Source: Leptolyngbya sp. Cla-17
GTDB lineage: Bacteria; Cyanobacteriota; Cyanobacteriia; Leptolyngbyales; Leptolyngbyaceae
Reading direction: 5' to 3'
DNA length: 64,000 bases
Assembly: GCF_016807185.1 (NCBI RefSeq)
Contig: NZ_JAEVYN010000001.1
Coordinates: 930,001-994,000 of the forward strand
The notes beneath the pieces are model-generated. The model saw only the letters and a program-made list of their open reading frames with translations, was not told the origin of the DNA and searched no databases. Shown piece after piece: positions 9,451-18,428 of this stretch (position 1 is its first letter; each line of letters begins with the position of its first letter). A program made the translations under genes and the position numbers.

Positions 9451-9567
9451 TTAAAAGCAAAAGAAGCTCTCTGGTCGCAGAGCACTAACACTCCTAATAA
9501 ATATCTGGTTAGCTTTTTAAGTGCGCCTTTCAATTTGTGATGCCATTTATAAAATAGATTCTCTCAT

Positions 9568-11313
9568 ATGCTAAGTACGTCAAAACCTGGTGCATTGAAA
9601 TCTGATTTTCCTGGAATTAAGGTGATTTGCGCGATCGCTCTTCTTGCCATTTTTTTAACCGCCGCAGAAATCTGGTTTTCAAATCACTTTGGGCTGTTGT
9701 CCAACCCTCCAATTAACGATGGCGTATCGTTATATATGCAAGAATCTAAACGCATCCTGCTGCAACTGAAAAACGGAAATGGTACAGCCGCGCCAACCTC
9801 GGTCATTTACGAATTGATCTATAGCCGCTATCCCTTATGGATGGCTCTTTTACTACTTTCACAAGCAATATTTGGCGTTGGGGAATGGCAAAGTTACACC
9901 ATTCGATTTTGGCCAACATTTCTGCTGTTGTTATTAATGTTTTGGGTCTTGCGGCGGCGGGGCGGCACTATACTCGGCTGGGCAGCGGTTTTAGTCACAG
10001 CACTGCTGCCTATTCTGAGCGTGAGCCTGCGGGCAATCCTGTTTCATTCTTTATCAAATCACCTGCCAAATGGAATGCTGTTTGGTAGTTCTACAGATGA
10101 ACGTTTTTATATCGCTGATCAACGACCTAATGTCTTTTGTTATGTGTTGCTACTCTGGGCACTTGTACCAGTCATTGAAAAAGGTCGTCATCTGACTCGC
10201 GCAACTTGGCTGTGGGCAGGTGCCTTCTTGGTTTTGGCAATCTTAGCAAAAGCAACCTATACCCCGATGATTTTGATGATGGTAGGTTTAACCTATCTTT
10301 ATCTGCTACTGATAAACCGAAAGAAAATTCGCTCCACTGTCCTGACGAGTTTTTGGGTTTTATTCCCCTTTGTGTTGATGTCTCCCTGGCTATTTTTAGG
10401 CGGACTGAGCAATACAATTTCCTATATATACGTAAGTATTTTCGTGGAAGGACCTAAATGGAGCAACTTAAACCGTACTTTTGCTTCTGAATTTAGTCAT
10501 TACTGGATATTGTTTTCAGTACATATGGGAATTGAAGGATGGTTGTTTTTGGGAGGAGGACTGCTATCTTTTGGAATTGCTTGGTTTAAGCTGCGTCGAG
10601 TCGATGACCGCCTGCTTGTTTATTTAGGGTTGGCAAGCATTTATTTCCTTTTTGTTGCGACGAGTGCTGTCAAAGATCAGTTTTCTGGCACCCTTTATTA
10701 TTTGTTGCTTTGGATCTTTTCTTGGTTAGCCTTAGTGCCAGTTTTCTTGTGGGTGTCACAGCGTTATAAGATGATGCCGTTGATAGTAGCAGGTTCATAT
10801 TTTATAGCAATAGTTGTTGGAGTGAGTTATATGTATTCCTCCTACTGGTTGCCGGAATATCAGGAAGCTGGAATACAGAATCGGGCATCTGTCGCTCAGG
10901 TTGGCGCTGATTTGCAGCAGATGTTAACACCAGAAGACTGCTACATGGTTTCGGATGACACAAATTATGGCAGCATGCGCTATTACATGCTAAGCAAGCA
11001 AGGTTTGATTCCGTATGCAAAGTTTTTTGATGGAATTATCTCTATACCCAGTGATACTGCAATTAATGATTACATCAAAAAAATGGCTCAATGCAAGGTC
11101 GTTTTGGCTTTTGATGAACCCGTTAGTATTCTCCAGTCTTACCTATACATTCATCCTTTTCATGCCCCAGTCTATCAAGCGGTGCAAAACTGGGTTCGTC
11201 AGCCCAATAACCCTTATCGCCCAATAAAGGCTTATCCGCTGATTTATGACCGTTACTCAGGCGGAGTACGAGATCGCCGCACATTAACGCTGCGTTTATA
11301 TCGCCGAACCTAA
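9568..11313 (+). CDS. GT39-like (ArnT/PMT family) membrane glycosyltransferase
   Basis: The protein has 581 residues with a first membrane helix at about 17-38 and roughly ten more hydrophobic segments up to residue ~425, then a soluble C-terminal domain of about 150 residues. The acidic residue in NDGVSLYM just after helix 1 sits where GT-C enzymes carry their catalytic Asp or Glu, and NVFCYVLLLWALVPVIE resembles GT39 sequences. GT39 enzymes use polyprenyl-phosphate sugars on the outer face of the cytoplasmic membrane. The GT2 enzyme at 1871 could supply the donor. The exact family is uncertain; a generic GT-C protein is the alternative. Confidence 0.65.
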   Translation: MLSTSKPGALKSDFPGIKVICAIALLAIFLTAAEIWFSNHFGLLSNPPINDGVSLYMQESKRILLQLKNGNGTAAPTSVIYELIYSRYPLWMALLLLSQAIFGVGEWQSYTIRFWPTFLLLLLMFWVLRRRGGTILGWAAVLVTALLPILSVSLRAILFHSLSNHLPNGMLFGSSTDERFYIADQRPNVFCYVLLLWALVPVIEKGRHLTRATWLWAGAFLVLAILAKATYTPMILMMVGLTYLYLLLINRKKIRSTVLTSFWVLFPFVLMSPWLFLGGLSNTISYIYVSIFVEGPKWSNLNRTFASEFSHYWILFSVHMGIEGWLFLGGGLLSFGIAWFKLRRVDDRLLVYLGLASIYFLFVATSAVKDQFSGTLYYLLLWIFSWLALVPVFLWVSQRYKMMPLIVAGSYFIAIVVGVSYMYSSYWLPEYQEAGIQNRASVAQVGADLQQMLTPEDCYMVSDDTNYGSMRYYMLSKQGLIPYAKFFDGIISIPSDTAINDYIKKMAQCKVVLAFDEPVSILQSYLYIHPFHAPVYQAVQNWVRQPNNPYRPIKAYPLIYDRYSGGVRDRRTLTLRLYRRT

Positions 11314-11520
11314 TCAAGACTAGAAACTATTCTCATAGCAGTTTTTCACTTTCTTACAGATTTAATTGATAGCCGGTGAATAAGAAAGTAGCCTGGCTCA
11401 GGCACCGTTAGGAGCTTTTTTCATAATTAGGGCATAATCTGAACATCTAATAGCCTTCTTTTGATTTTTGATTTAATGTAGCTATGTGTGGGTGGTGTTG
11501 TGTATTGAACGGCAAATTAG

Positions 11521-12486
11521 ATGCTGACGTTATTTGCGATTCCAAAAGCTTTTCGTGGAGAGTTTGATCAAATTCAGCGGAATGCCATTACTAGCTGGAC
11601 GTTGCTAGAACCAAAACCTGAAATCATTCTGCTGGGAGATGATGAGGGGACTGCCGAGGTTGCCAAAGAATTCGGTGTCAAGCATGTTTCAGGTATAGAG
11701 CGCAATGAATACGGAACGCCATTGCTGAGTTCTATATTTGAGATTGCTCAACGGGTTGGTGTTGAGCCGCTTTTTGCCTATGTAAATGCAGACATTATCT
11801 TGTTGAATGATTTCATGACGACGATTCAGCAGATTCCATTTCAGCAATTTATGATGACCGGACAACGATGGAATCTGGATTTCAATGAAGCGATCGCGCC
11901 CAATACTAGCTGGGCAGAGGAGTTACGTGATCGCGCACTGACCTTGGGTAGATTAGAAGGCCCCCAAGCGATGGACTACTTTGTTTTTCCACGCGATACT
12001 TACACTTCTATTCCTCCTTTCGCTATTGGACGCTTGTGCTGGGATAATTGGATGCTTTACAGAGCTTTAAATCTGAATATTCCCCTCATAGACGCAACTG
12101 AAGCCATTGTGGCAATACACCAAAACCACGATTACAATCACCACCCGGACGGAAAAAAAGGAGTCTTTTTGGGAGAGGAAGCTAAGAATAATCTAAAATT
12201 GCTGGGCGGCGAGCACTATACCTACTTCATGTTAGATTTGGCAGATTGTCAAATAACACCCCAAGGATTGCGGAAACCTTTATTGAGTTGGCAACGTCTT
12301 GATCGACGGTTGGATATGCTTTCCCTCGCACGTCCAAAACTTAGGTTGCTGTACAAAACACTTCTGAGTCTTCTACGCTCTGGGGATCAATTGAGTACGG
12401 TTCCCTCAAAACTGTTGAGAATTCCTGTTAGAATCGTCTCCAGATTAAAAGGGTTAAGACGAAGTAAACCATCGTCTTATGAGTAA
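11521..12486 (+). CDS. GT-A-fold glycosyltransferase-like protein
   Basis: The N-terminal 230 residues read like a GT-A domain: MLTLFAIPKAFRGEFDQIQR, IILLGDDEG and YVNADIILLNDF (about residues 88-99), in which NAD takes the place of a DxD motif, then a CWDNWMLYRAL acceptor segment. The final ~80 residues are basic and may bind membrane lipids. Related proteins are frequent in cyanobacterial glycan clusters but I know no characterised one. A nucleotide-sugar dehydrogenase follows after 23 bases, so it is probably the first gene of the 11521-17691 operon. Confidence 0.65.
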   Translation: MLTLFAIPKAFRGEFDQIQRNAITSWTLLEPKPEIILLGDDEGTAEVAKEFGVKHVSGIERNEYGTPLLSSIFEIAQRVGVEPLFAYVNADIILLNDFMTTIQQIPFQQFMMTGQRWNLDFNEAIAPNTSWAEELRDRALTLGRLEGPQAMDYFVFPRDTYTSIPPFAIGRLCWDNWMLYRALNLNIPLIDATEAIVAIHQNHDYNHHPDGKKGVFLGEEAKNNLKLLGGEHYTYFMLDLADCQITPQGLRKPLLSWQRLDRRLDMLSLARPKLRLLYKTLLSLLRSGDQLSTVPSKLLRIPVRIVSRLKGLRRSKPSSYE

Positions 12487-12509
12487 GTTGCAGTGAGGAG
12501 TGTGGGTAA

Positions 12510-13853
12510 GTGGCGGAGAAACGTGTTGTTTCCGTGATTGGTTTGGGTAAATTGGGTGTGCCGATGGTTGCTTGCCTTGCTGAAAAAGGCTTTACCGTTA
12601 TTGGTGTAGATATAAATCAATCCGCAATTGACCAGATTAATGCAGGAAAAGCTCCGGTGCAGGAGCCAGGTTTGGATGAAATGCTACATCGAAATCGGGA
12701 GCGCGTTAGAGCGACTGCCGACTATTCTGATGCGATCGCGCATTCAGACGTAACTTTCATCATCGTTCCAACTCCTAGCGAATCTGACGGCGGTTTTTCA
12801 CTGAAATACATTCACTCAGTGCTTGACCCAATTGGCAAAAGTATTCGGCATAAGACTACCTTTCACCTGGTTGTTATTACTAGCACCGTTATGCCAGGGG
12901 CAACGGGTAGTGAAATTAAAGCTGCTTTAGAGACGGCATCAGGAAAAACTTGTGGTGAGGGGTTTGGGCTTTGCTACAGTCCTGAGTTTATTGCCTTAGG
13001 GAATGTCATCCATGACATGCTTAATCCAGATTTCATTTTGATTGGCGAATCTGATCCGAAGTCTGGCGCGATGCTTGAAGAGATTTATTTGCAGCTGAGC
13101 AACGGCAATCCACCCGTTTCTCACATGAACTTGGTGAATGCAGAATTGGCGAAAATCTCAGTCAATACGTTTGTTACCACTAAAATCTCCTATGCCAACA
13201 TGCTGGGCGAAATGTGCGAACGGATTCCTGGTGCAGATGTGGATGTTGTGACAAATGCCATCGGTCAAGATTCACGCATTGGCAAAAAATATCTTAAAGG
13301 TGCAACCGGATACGGCGGCCCCTGTTTTCCCCGTGATAACGTTGCTTTTGCTCTTATCGCACATTCTGTAGGCGCAAGCCCCGCGATCGCCGAAGCAACC
13401 GACGAAATTAACCGAAAACAAGCTTCTCGTTTAGCCAACCATTTGTTGCCCAGACTTACGCCAAACTCAAAAGTCGGCATCTTAGGACTTTCTTATAAAC
13501 CCGATACTAATGTCATTGAGCAATCGCAAGGGCTAGCTTTGGCAAAAGAGCTACTCTCTCAAGGGTTTTCAGTTATTCTCTACGATCCACTAGCGTTAGA
13601 TAACGTCCGACAGATCTTAGGAACTCAGCCGGACTATGCTGATTCTGCTAAGGACTGCGTTCAACGAGCGGATGCAGTCGTCATCACTACGTCTTCCAAA
13701 GAGTTCCAAACGCTTGTGCCAGCGGATTTTGCATCCGCTAACAGTTCAACTAAGCTTAAGCTACTGTTGGATTGTTGGCGTGTGTTAGACCGCAGCCAGT
13801 TTTCTCACGTGTGTGAATACTTGGCGCTTGGAGTAGGTCCATCGACTGTTTAA
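12510..13853 (+). CDS. UDP-glucose/GDP-mannose-type nucleotide-sugar dehydrogenase
   Basis: This enzyme would oxidise the C6 alcohol of a nucleotide sugar to a carboxylate using two NAD+. The Rossmann motif is GLGKLGVPM (residues 11-19), the catalytic cysteine is C272 in GYGGPCFPRDN, and the three-domain layout with a C-terminal NAD-sugar domain (GLSYKPDTNVIEQS) is complete at 447 residues. GTG at 12510 is preceded by GAGGAG nine bases upstream. The neighbour is a GDP-mannose 3,5-epimerase-like enzyme, so GDP-mannose dehydrogenase activity is possible, but UDP-hexose specificity cannot be excluded. Confidence 0.85.
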   Translation: MAEKRVVSVIGLGKLGVPMVACLAEKGFTVIGVDINQSAIDQINAGKAPVQEPGLDEMLHRNRERVRATADYSDAIAHSDVTFIIVPTPSESDGGFSLKYIHSVLDPIGKSIRHKTTFHLVVITSTVMPGATGSEIKAALETASGKTCGEGFGLCYSPEFIALGNVIHDMLNPDFILIGESDPKSGAMLEEIYLQLSNGNPPVSHMNLVNAELAKISVNTFVTTKISYANMLGEMCERIPGADVDVVTNAIGQDSRIGKKYLKGATGYGGPCFPRDNVAFALIAHSVGASPAIAEATDEINRKQASRLANHLLPRLTPNSKVGILGLSYKPDTNVIEQSQGLALAKELLSQGFSVILYDPLALDNVRQILGTQPDYADSAKDCVQRADAVVITTSSKEFQTLVPADFASANSSTKLKLLLDCWRVLDRSQFSHVCEYLALGVGPSTV

Positions 13854-13886
13854 TTGAATTCGTGAGTGTAGTGAGGAGTGCCCAAT

Positions 13887-14870
13887 ATGATTGTAGTCTG
13901 TGGTGCGGGTGGTTTTATTGGTGGTCATTTGGTTCGAGCTTTATTGAAGCAGGGCGATCGCCCTGTTAGAGCAGTTGATATAAAACCGCTAGACGAGTGG
14001 TATCAAGTTTCATCCGAAGCAGATAACTTGCAGCTCGACCTGTCAGAAAAAACTGCCTGTGAGCGGGCGCTTTACGGAGCCAGCGAAGTTTACAACTTAG
14101 CGGCTGACATGGGTGGCATGGGTTTTATTGAGAACAACAAAGCCCTATGCATGCTGACTGTTTTGATCAACACGCATCTGCTGATGGCAGCCCAAAAATT
14201 TGGAGTCAAACGGTTTTTCTTCTCATCTTCCGCTTGTATTTATCCTGCCTACCGTCAAACAACGCCAGACGTAGTGGCATTGAAAGAGTCAGATGCCTAT
14301 CCCGCCATGCCTGAAGACGGATACGGTTGGGAAAAGCTGTTTAGTGAACGAATGTGTCGTCACTACACCGAAGATTTTGGACTAATCAGTCGTATTGCCC
14401 GCTATCACAACGTTTATGGACCCCACGGCACTTACGATGGCGGTCGCGAAAAGGCTCCTGCTGCAATTTGTCGTAAGGTGATTCAAGCAAAACTGGCTGG
14501 AACGCACGAAATTGAAATTTGGGGTGATGGCAATCAGACTCGCAGTTTCATGTACATTGACGACTGTGTGAAAGGAACGCTAGATATTATGGCAAGCGCG
14601 ATCGCTGAGCCGCTCAATCTAGGCAGCAGCCAATTGGTCACAATCAATCAACTGGTTGATATTGTGGAAGACATCGCTCAAATTAAGCTAAAGCGGCGCT
14701 ATAACCTTGCCGCACCTAAGGGCGTAAATGGTCGTAACAGTGATAATACGCTGATTCAAGAACTATTAGGTTGGCAGCCTCATATTCAGTTGGAAGCGGG
14801 TATGGAGAAAACCTTCCGCTGGATCTACGATCAGATGGCGAAAAAGCAAGTTCTTGTTAGCACCGTATGA
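13887..14870 (+). CDS. GDP-mannose 3,5-epimerase-like NAD-dependent SDR epimerase
   Basis: The extended SDR fold starts with GAGGFIG. Numbered from the GTG at 13878, the residues known as catalytic in plant GDP-mannose 3,5-epimerase are all present at one constant offset of 25: C120 (SSSACIYP), Y149 and K153 (YGWEK), and K192 (GGREKAP). ADMGGMGF, WGDGNQTRSF and GRNSDN are also shared. The plant enzyme converts GDP-D-mannose to GDP-L-galactose or GDP-L-gulose. I prefer the ATG at 13887 because GAGGAG lies eight bases upstream; the GTG at 13878 overlaps that site. Its stop overlaps the next gene (ATGA). Function as an epimerase is strong; the exact product is inferred. Confidence 0.85.
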   Translation: MIVVCGAGGFIGGHLVRALLKQGDRPVRAVDIKPLDEWYQVSSEADNLQLDLSEKTACERALYGASEVYNLAADMGGMGFIENNKALCMLTVLINTHLLMAAQKFGVKRFFFSSSACIYPAYRQTTPDVVALKESDAYPAMPEDGYGWEKLFSERMCRHYTEDFGLISRIARYHNVYGPHGTYDGGREKAPAAICRKVIQAKLAGTHEIEIWGDGNQTRSFMYIDDCVKGTLDIMASAIAEPLNLGSSQLVTINQLVDIVEDIAQIKLKRRYNLAAPKGVNGRNSDNTLIQELLGWQPHIQLEAGMEKTFRWIYDQMAKKQVLVSTV

Positions 14871-15853
14871 GCGATTTGCCTCCTATCGTTTCTGTAATTA
14901 TGCCCTGTTTTAATCAGGGTCAATTTATTGAAGAAGCAGTAGAAAGCGTAATTGCTCAAACTTTTACCCCGGTTGAGATCATCATCATCAACGATGGTTC
15001 AACTGACATAGAAACTGTTCGGCTTCTCAAGCACTATCAAAAGCCGAACGTTTCAGTGATTCATACCGACAACCAGGGTCCCTCGGCGGCTAGGAATCTG
15101 GGCATTCAACAGGCAAAAGGACGATACATTTTGCCTGTTGATGCAGATGATCGCATTGGGCCTACCTATCTCGAAAAAGCCGTTCCGATTTTAGAATCAC
15201 AGCCGGAAGTGGGGATTGTGTATGCTCAAGCCGAACTATTTGGTGCAAAAACTGGCAGTTTTGATCTGCCTCCTTATCAATTTCCTGATATTTTGTTAGG
15301 AAATATGATTTTTAACTCCAGCCTTTATCGCAAAGCCGACTGGGAGAGAGCGGGTGGATACAACGAAAATATGGTGTGGGGATGGGAAGATTACGACTTT
15401 TGGCTAGCCATCCTTGAATTAGGCAGAGATGTATTTTATATTCCTGAAGTGCTTTACTTTCATCGGGAAGTGGAAAACTCTAGAAGCCAGCAGATGACCC
15501 AAGAGCATTGGGTTAAAAGTTATACACAAATTTTTCAAAATCATCCCCAACTTTACTTCAACCATATCGGCACTTTATTCAAACAGCTTGTTGAATTGAG
15601 AGGAGAAGTACATGGAGTTCACAGTCAATTGCACGAGGCTCACAGTCAATTGCACGAGGCTCACAGTCAATTGCACGAGGTTCACAGTCAATTGCACGAG
15701 GCTCACAACGAAGTCCACCAAGTCCACAGCCGATTGCACACAATTGTGACAACAGTGCAAACCAGTAAAGCTTGGAAGGTTAGAAAGCGTTGGCTAAAGC
15801 TAAAGCAACAGCTTGGAATAAAAGTTGATGCAGGTGATGCACTGATCTCCTAG
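14867..15853 (+). CDS. GT2 glycosyltransferase with a histidine-rich heptad-repeat tail
   Basis: Residues 1-230 form a GT-A domain: PIVSVIMPCFNQGQFI, IIINDGSTD, LPVDADDRIG as the metal-binding motif, and WGWEDYDFW as the acceptor/catalytic region. From about residue 250 to 293 the protein has tandem seven-residue repeats of HSQLHEA, predicted to be helical and probably a coiled coil. A basic tail follows (KAWKVRKRWLKLKQQ), a type often found after coiled coils in cyanobacterial transferases. The heptads are encoded by near-identical 21-bp repeats, so copy number may vary. The start overlaps the epimerase gene by ATGA. Confidence 0.88.
   Translation: MSDLPPIVSVIMPCFNQGQFIEEAVESVIAQTFTPVEIIIINDGSTDIETVRLLKHYQKPNVSVIHTDNQGPSAARNLGIQQAKGRYILPVDADDRIGPTYLEKAVPILESQPEVGIVYAQAELFGAKTGSFDLPPYQFPDILLGNMIFNSSLYRKADWERAGGYNENMVWGWEDYDFWLAILELGRDVFYIPEVLYFHREVENSRSQQMTQEHWVKSYTQIFQNHPQLYFNHIGTLFKQLVELRGEVHGVHSQLHEAHSQLHEAHSQLHEVHSQLHEAHNEVHQVHSRLHTIVTTVQTSKAWKVRKRWLKLKQQLGIKVDAGDALIS
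15620..15745 (+). repeat. 21-bp tandem repeat encoding HSQLHEA heptads
   Basis: Four nearly identical units, CACAGTCAATTGCACGAGGCT with one GGTT variant in the third, run from 15620 to 15703. Two diverged units follow to 15745. The period of 21 keeps the reading frame, so gain or loss of units changes only coiled-coil length. Confidence 0.95.
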
Positions 15854-15858
15854 TTGCA

Positions 15859-17691
15859 GTGGATTTGTTGGCAGTTTTTTCGTTATTCGTGAGATTTAGA
15901 ACTGTGCCTTTCTCAATTGTCAAAAAGTTCGGCAAGCTTTATCGGGTTTGGCGTGAGCGGGGAACGCGGGGATTATTTCGTTTTTTGGTTGATCGCACGG
16001 TCGTCAAAGCGAGCAAACGGCTGAATTATCAGGAGTGGATGGCTCGTCAAAAACTGACCCCAACGGGCTTGGCGAATGCTAGTCGCGAAATGGCTCAGTG
16101 GCAGCACCGCCCCACTTTTTCGGTGATTCTGCCCGTGTATAACGTTGAGGAAGTCTGGCTGACTAAAGCGATCGAGTCAGTGCGAAATCAGATCTATCCT
16201 AATTGGGAGTTGTGCATAGCCGATGATGCCTCAAGTGCGGCGCACATTCAGCCATTACTACTCCATTACAACAAGCTCGATCCACGGATCAAGGTTGTTT
16301 TTCGCGCAGACAACGGCAACATTGTCGCGACCAGTAACGCCGCTCTAGAACTGGCGACAGGTGACTATCTTGCCTTGCTAGATCACGATGATGAATTGGC
16401 GATCGATGCTTTATTTGAAAATGCCAAGCTGATTAACCAGCATCCTGATGCCGACTTTATTTACAGCGATGAAGACAAGTTGAGTGTTGAAGGCGATCGC
16501 CATGATCCGTTCTTTAAACCAGACTGGTCGCCTGATTATTTTCACTCCTGCATGTATACCTGCCATTTAGGAGTGTATCGCACCAGTTTAATTCGGGCGA
16601 TCGGTGGATTTCGGGCAGGATACGACGGCTCTCAAGATTACGATCTGGTGCTGCGTATAGTAGAACATACCCAGCAGATTTATCATATTCCCAAGATTTT
16701 GTATCATTGGCGCGTGATTCCGGCATCGGTTACCTCTAGTTCAGATGCAAAGCCCTGGGCATATGAGGCAGCCCGTCGCGCATTGGAAGACATGCTAATT
16801 CGGAGTGACTATCCCGGACGAGTAGAGGCAGGTCCTCGTCAAGGATTTTATCGGATTCGGCGCGAAATTCAGGGAAATCCTTTGATCAGCATTGTCATTC
16901 CGAGTGCGGGAAAAACGTTGATAACCGAGGCAGATCGCTGCTTGTTGGAAGCTTGTATCCACAGCATTCGCGATCGCAGTTCTTATCGCAATATTGAAAT
17001 TGTTGTGGTCGATGGCTATGACGTGCCGGAGCGGATTGTGCAGGCGATCTCAGGCAATGATCTCCACCTCGTGCGTTGCGCCGATTCCTTTAACTTTGCT
17101 CAGCGCATTAACTTAGGGGTTGCCCACGCTCAAGGCGAATTTATTCTGCTGCTAAACGACGACGTGGAAGTTCTCACGCCAGACTGGCTTGAGTCGATGC
17201 TAGAATTTGCCCAACAGCCAGAAGTTGGAGCTGTTGGAGCTAAGTTATTCTATCCAAACGGTAGCGTGCAGCATATGGGTGTAATGGTGCTAGGCGGTAA
17301 TCCAGGACATGCCTTTCATCAGGTAGCAGGCGACCATCCTGGTTATTTTCTTTCTAATCTAGTCAACCGCAACTATCTGGCTGTGACCGCAGCCTGTTTA
17401 ATGATGCGGCGCAGTTTATACAATGAGCTGGGCGGCATGGATGAAGTGTTCCCGCTCAACTACAACGATGTAGACTTATGCCTCAAGTCCCATCAAGCAG
17501 GCTATCGACAGGTTGTGACTCCTTACGCCCAATTGGTGCACTATGAATCTGCGAGTCGGCAAGCAGGATTGCAACCCAAAGAATGGGAAACCCTAAATAA
17601 TAAGTGGCAGCTCTACTTTGAGCAATTAAACCACAATGATCCCTATTACAATCCCAACCTATCTAGGGATGAAGTCATGTTTGAGCTTTAG
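15859..17691 (+). CDS. Bifunctional glycosyltransferase with two GT2 domains
   Basis: Two GT-A domains lie in tandem. The first starts at about residue 88 (FSVILPVYNVEE) with YLALLDHDDEL as donor-binding motif; the second starts near residue 344 (PLISIVIPSAGK) with FILLLNDDVEV and an NYNDVDLCLK acceptor segment. This architecture is typical of large cyanobacterial transferases that add alternating sugars, or that belong to rhamnan/O-antigen assembly. The start is a GTG five bases after the upstream stop, so it is the last gene of the 11521-17691 run. A hairpin at 17715-17786 follows. Confidence 0.88.
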   Translation: MDLLAVFSLFVRFRTVPFSIVKKFGKLYRVWRERGTRGLFRFLVDRTVVKASKRLNYQEWMARQKLTPTGLANASREMAQWQHRPTFSVILPVYNVEEVWLTKAIESVRNQIYPNWELCIADDASSAAHIQPLLLHYNKLDPRIKVVFRADNGNIVATSNAALELATGDYLALLDHDDELAIDALFENAKLINQHPDADFIYSDEDKLSVEGDRHDPFFKPDWSPDYFHSCMYTCHLGVYRTSLIRAIGGFRAGYDGSQDYDLVLRIVEHTQQIYHIPKILYHWRVIPASVTSSSDAKPWAYEAARRALEDMLIRSDYPGRVEAGPRQGFYRIRREIQGNPLISIVIPSAGKTLITEADRCLLEACIHSIRDRSSYRNIEIVVVDGYDVPERIVQAISGNDLHLVRCADSFNFAQRINLGVAHAQGEFILLLNDDVEVLTPDWLESMLEFAQQPEVGAVGAKLFYPNGSVQHMGVMVLGGNPGHAFHQVAGDHPGYFLSNLVNRNYLAVTAACLMMRRSLYNELGGMDEVFPLNYNDVDLCLKSHQAGYRQVVTPYAQLVHYESASRQAGLQPKEWETLNNKWQLYFEQLNHNDPYYNPNLSRDEVMFEL

Positions 17692-17714
17692 ATCTAATAT
17701 TTGTATCATCAGCG

Positions 17715-17786
17715 CAGGTTTCGTTTTTCTCAACTCAGCCGCATTAGCAATCGAGCGGTTTGAGAATTGAGCAAAGTCGAAACCTG
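17715..17786. repeat. Long imperfect hairpin after the polysaccharide operon
   Basis: CAGGTTTCG at 17715-17723 pairs perfectly with CGAAACCTG at 17778-17786, and an inner TTCTCAA/TTGAGAA pair adds to the stem. It lies 24 bases after the end of the glycosyltransferase and just past the convergent gene's stop. It may stop transcription from both sides, although there is no strong T-run, or may be a dispersed repeat. Confidence 0.55.
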
Positions 17787-17805
17787 GCTGCTTTTTGATA
17801 GTTGC

Positions 17806-18267
17806 TTAAACGCCCAAAGCTGCTTTTAGTTTGGTCAGCGCAGCGGCTTCCTTATTGCTGACTTTATTTGAGCCTGTACCAAACAGTCCTTCACCAGCTG
17901 CACTTGCTACATGTTCAGCAGCAGTGTAAATGAATTGCTTATATTCTTGCACTTCCGCTGGGGTTGCCTTGGCTGTGACGATCGAGACCGCATCATTAAT
18001 AGCCGTCATTGCCATATCAATCAAGTTGTCAGGAGTCATGCCTTCGGGGGCCTTGGGCGAGTTGCTTTTAACTGCTTCTGCTGAAAATACCGATTGCACG
18101 ATGCTGTTGGTGGGATATTTTTTAGCGGCACCCACAACCTCTTGAGCTAAGGCTCCGGCTTCGATGGCGGTCGAAACGATGCCCATATCGGCGATCGAGA
18201 CTGCCATGCCTGCCAATGTAACCGCTTTAATGACGGCTGCTGTTTCTTCAGAAGTGTATGTATTCAT
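17806..18267 (-). CDS. Alanine-rich helical protein of unknown function
   Basis: I do not recognise this 153-residue protein. It is rich in Ala, Val and Glu, with no signal peptide and no membrane helix, and appears all-helical. It ends with a KEAAALTKLKAALGV helix that looks conserved in style. A GAGGGA ribosome binding site precedes the ATG at a suitable distance, which supports real translation. A perfect 10-bp inverted repeat lies 21 bases upstream of the start. It is a single gene facing the polysaccharide operon. Confidence 0.6.
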   Translation of the reverse strand: MNTYTSEETAAVIKAVTLAGMAVSIADMGIVSTAIEAGALAQEVVGAAKKYPTNSIVQSVFSAEAVKSNSPKAPEGMTPDNLIDMAMTAINDAVSIVTAKATPAEVQEYKQFIYTAAEHVASAAGEGLFGTGSNKVSNKEAAALTKLKAALGV

Positions 18268-18287
18268 TAGTTTCCCTCATTTCAAAT

Positions 18288-18339
18288 TCTACGAGGGGAA
18301 GCATATCATCCCAGTGAAGATTGTTGCAGCCCTCGTAGA
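18288..18339. promoter_or_regulatory. Perfect 10-bp inverted repeat upstream of the 17806-18267 gene
   Basis: TCTACGAGGG at 18288-18297 matches CCCTCGTAGA at 18330-18339, spaced by 32 bases. It sits between the gene's start codon and its likely promoter, so it could be an operator or a 5' leader hairpin that sequesters nothing visible. Which of these is right cannot be told from sequence. Confidence 0.45.
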
Positions 18340-18428
18340 GTATATATCTGCTGTTTTTGTTGAGCATTATTCAAGGATTGTGTAGATGAATTCCACTTTA
18401 TGGTTGCGATCGCTACATAGCCAAAAAC

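Noticed and set aside
11391..11403. GCCTG/CAGGC hairpin after the GT39-like gene as a terminator
   Set aside because: The stem is five bases and the T-run begins 14 bases later, so it does not meet the form of an intrinsic terminator.
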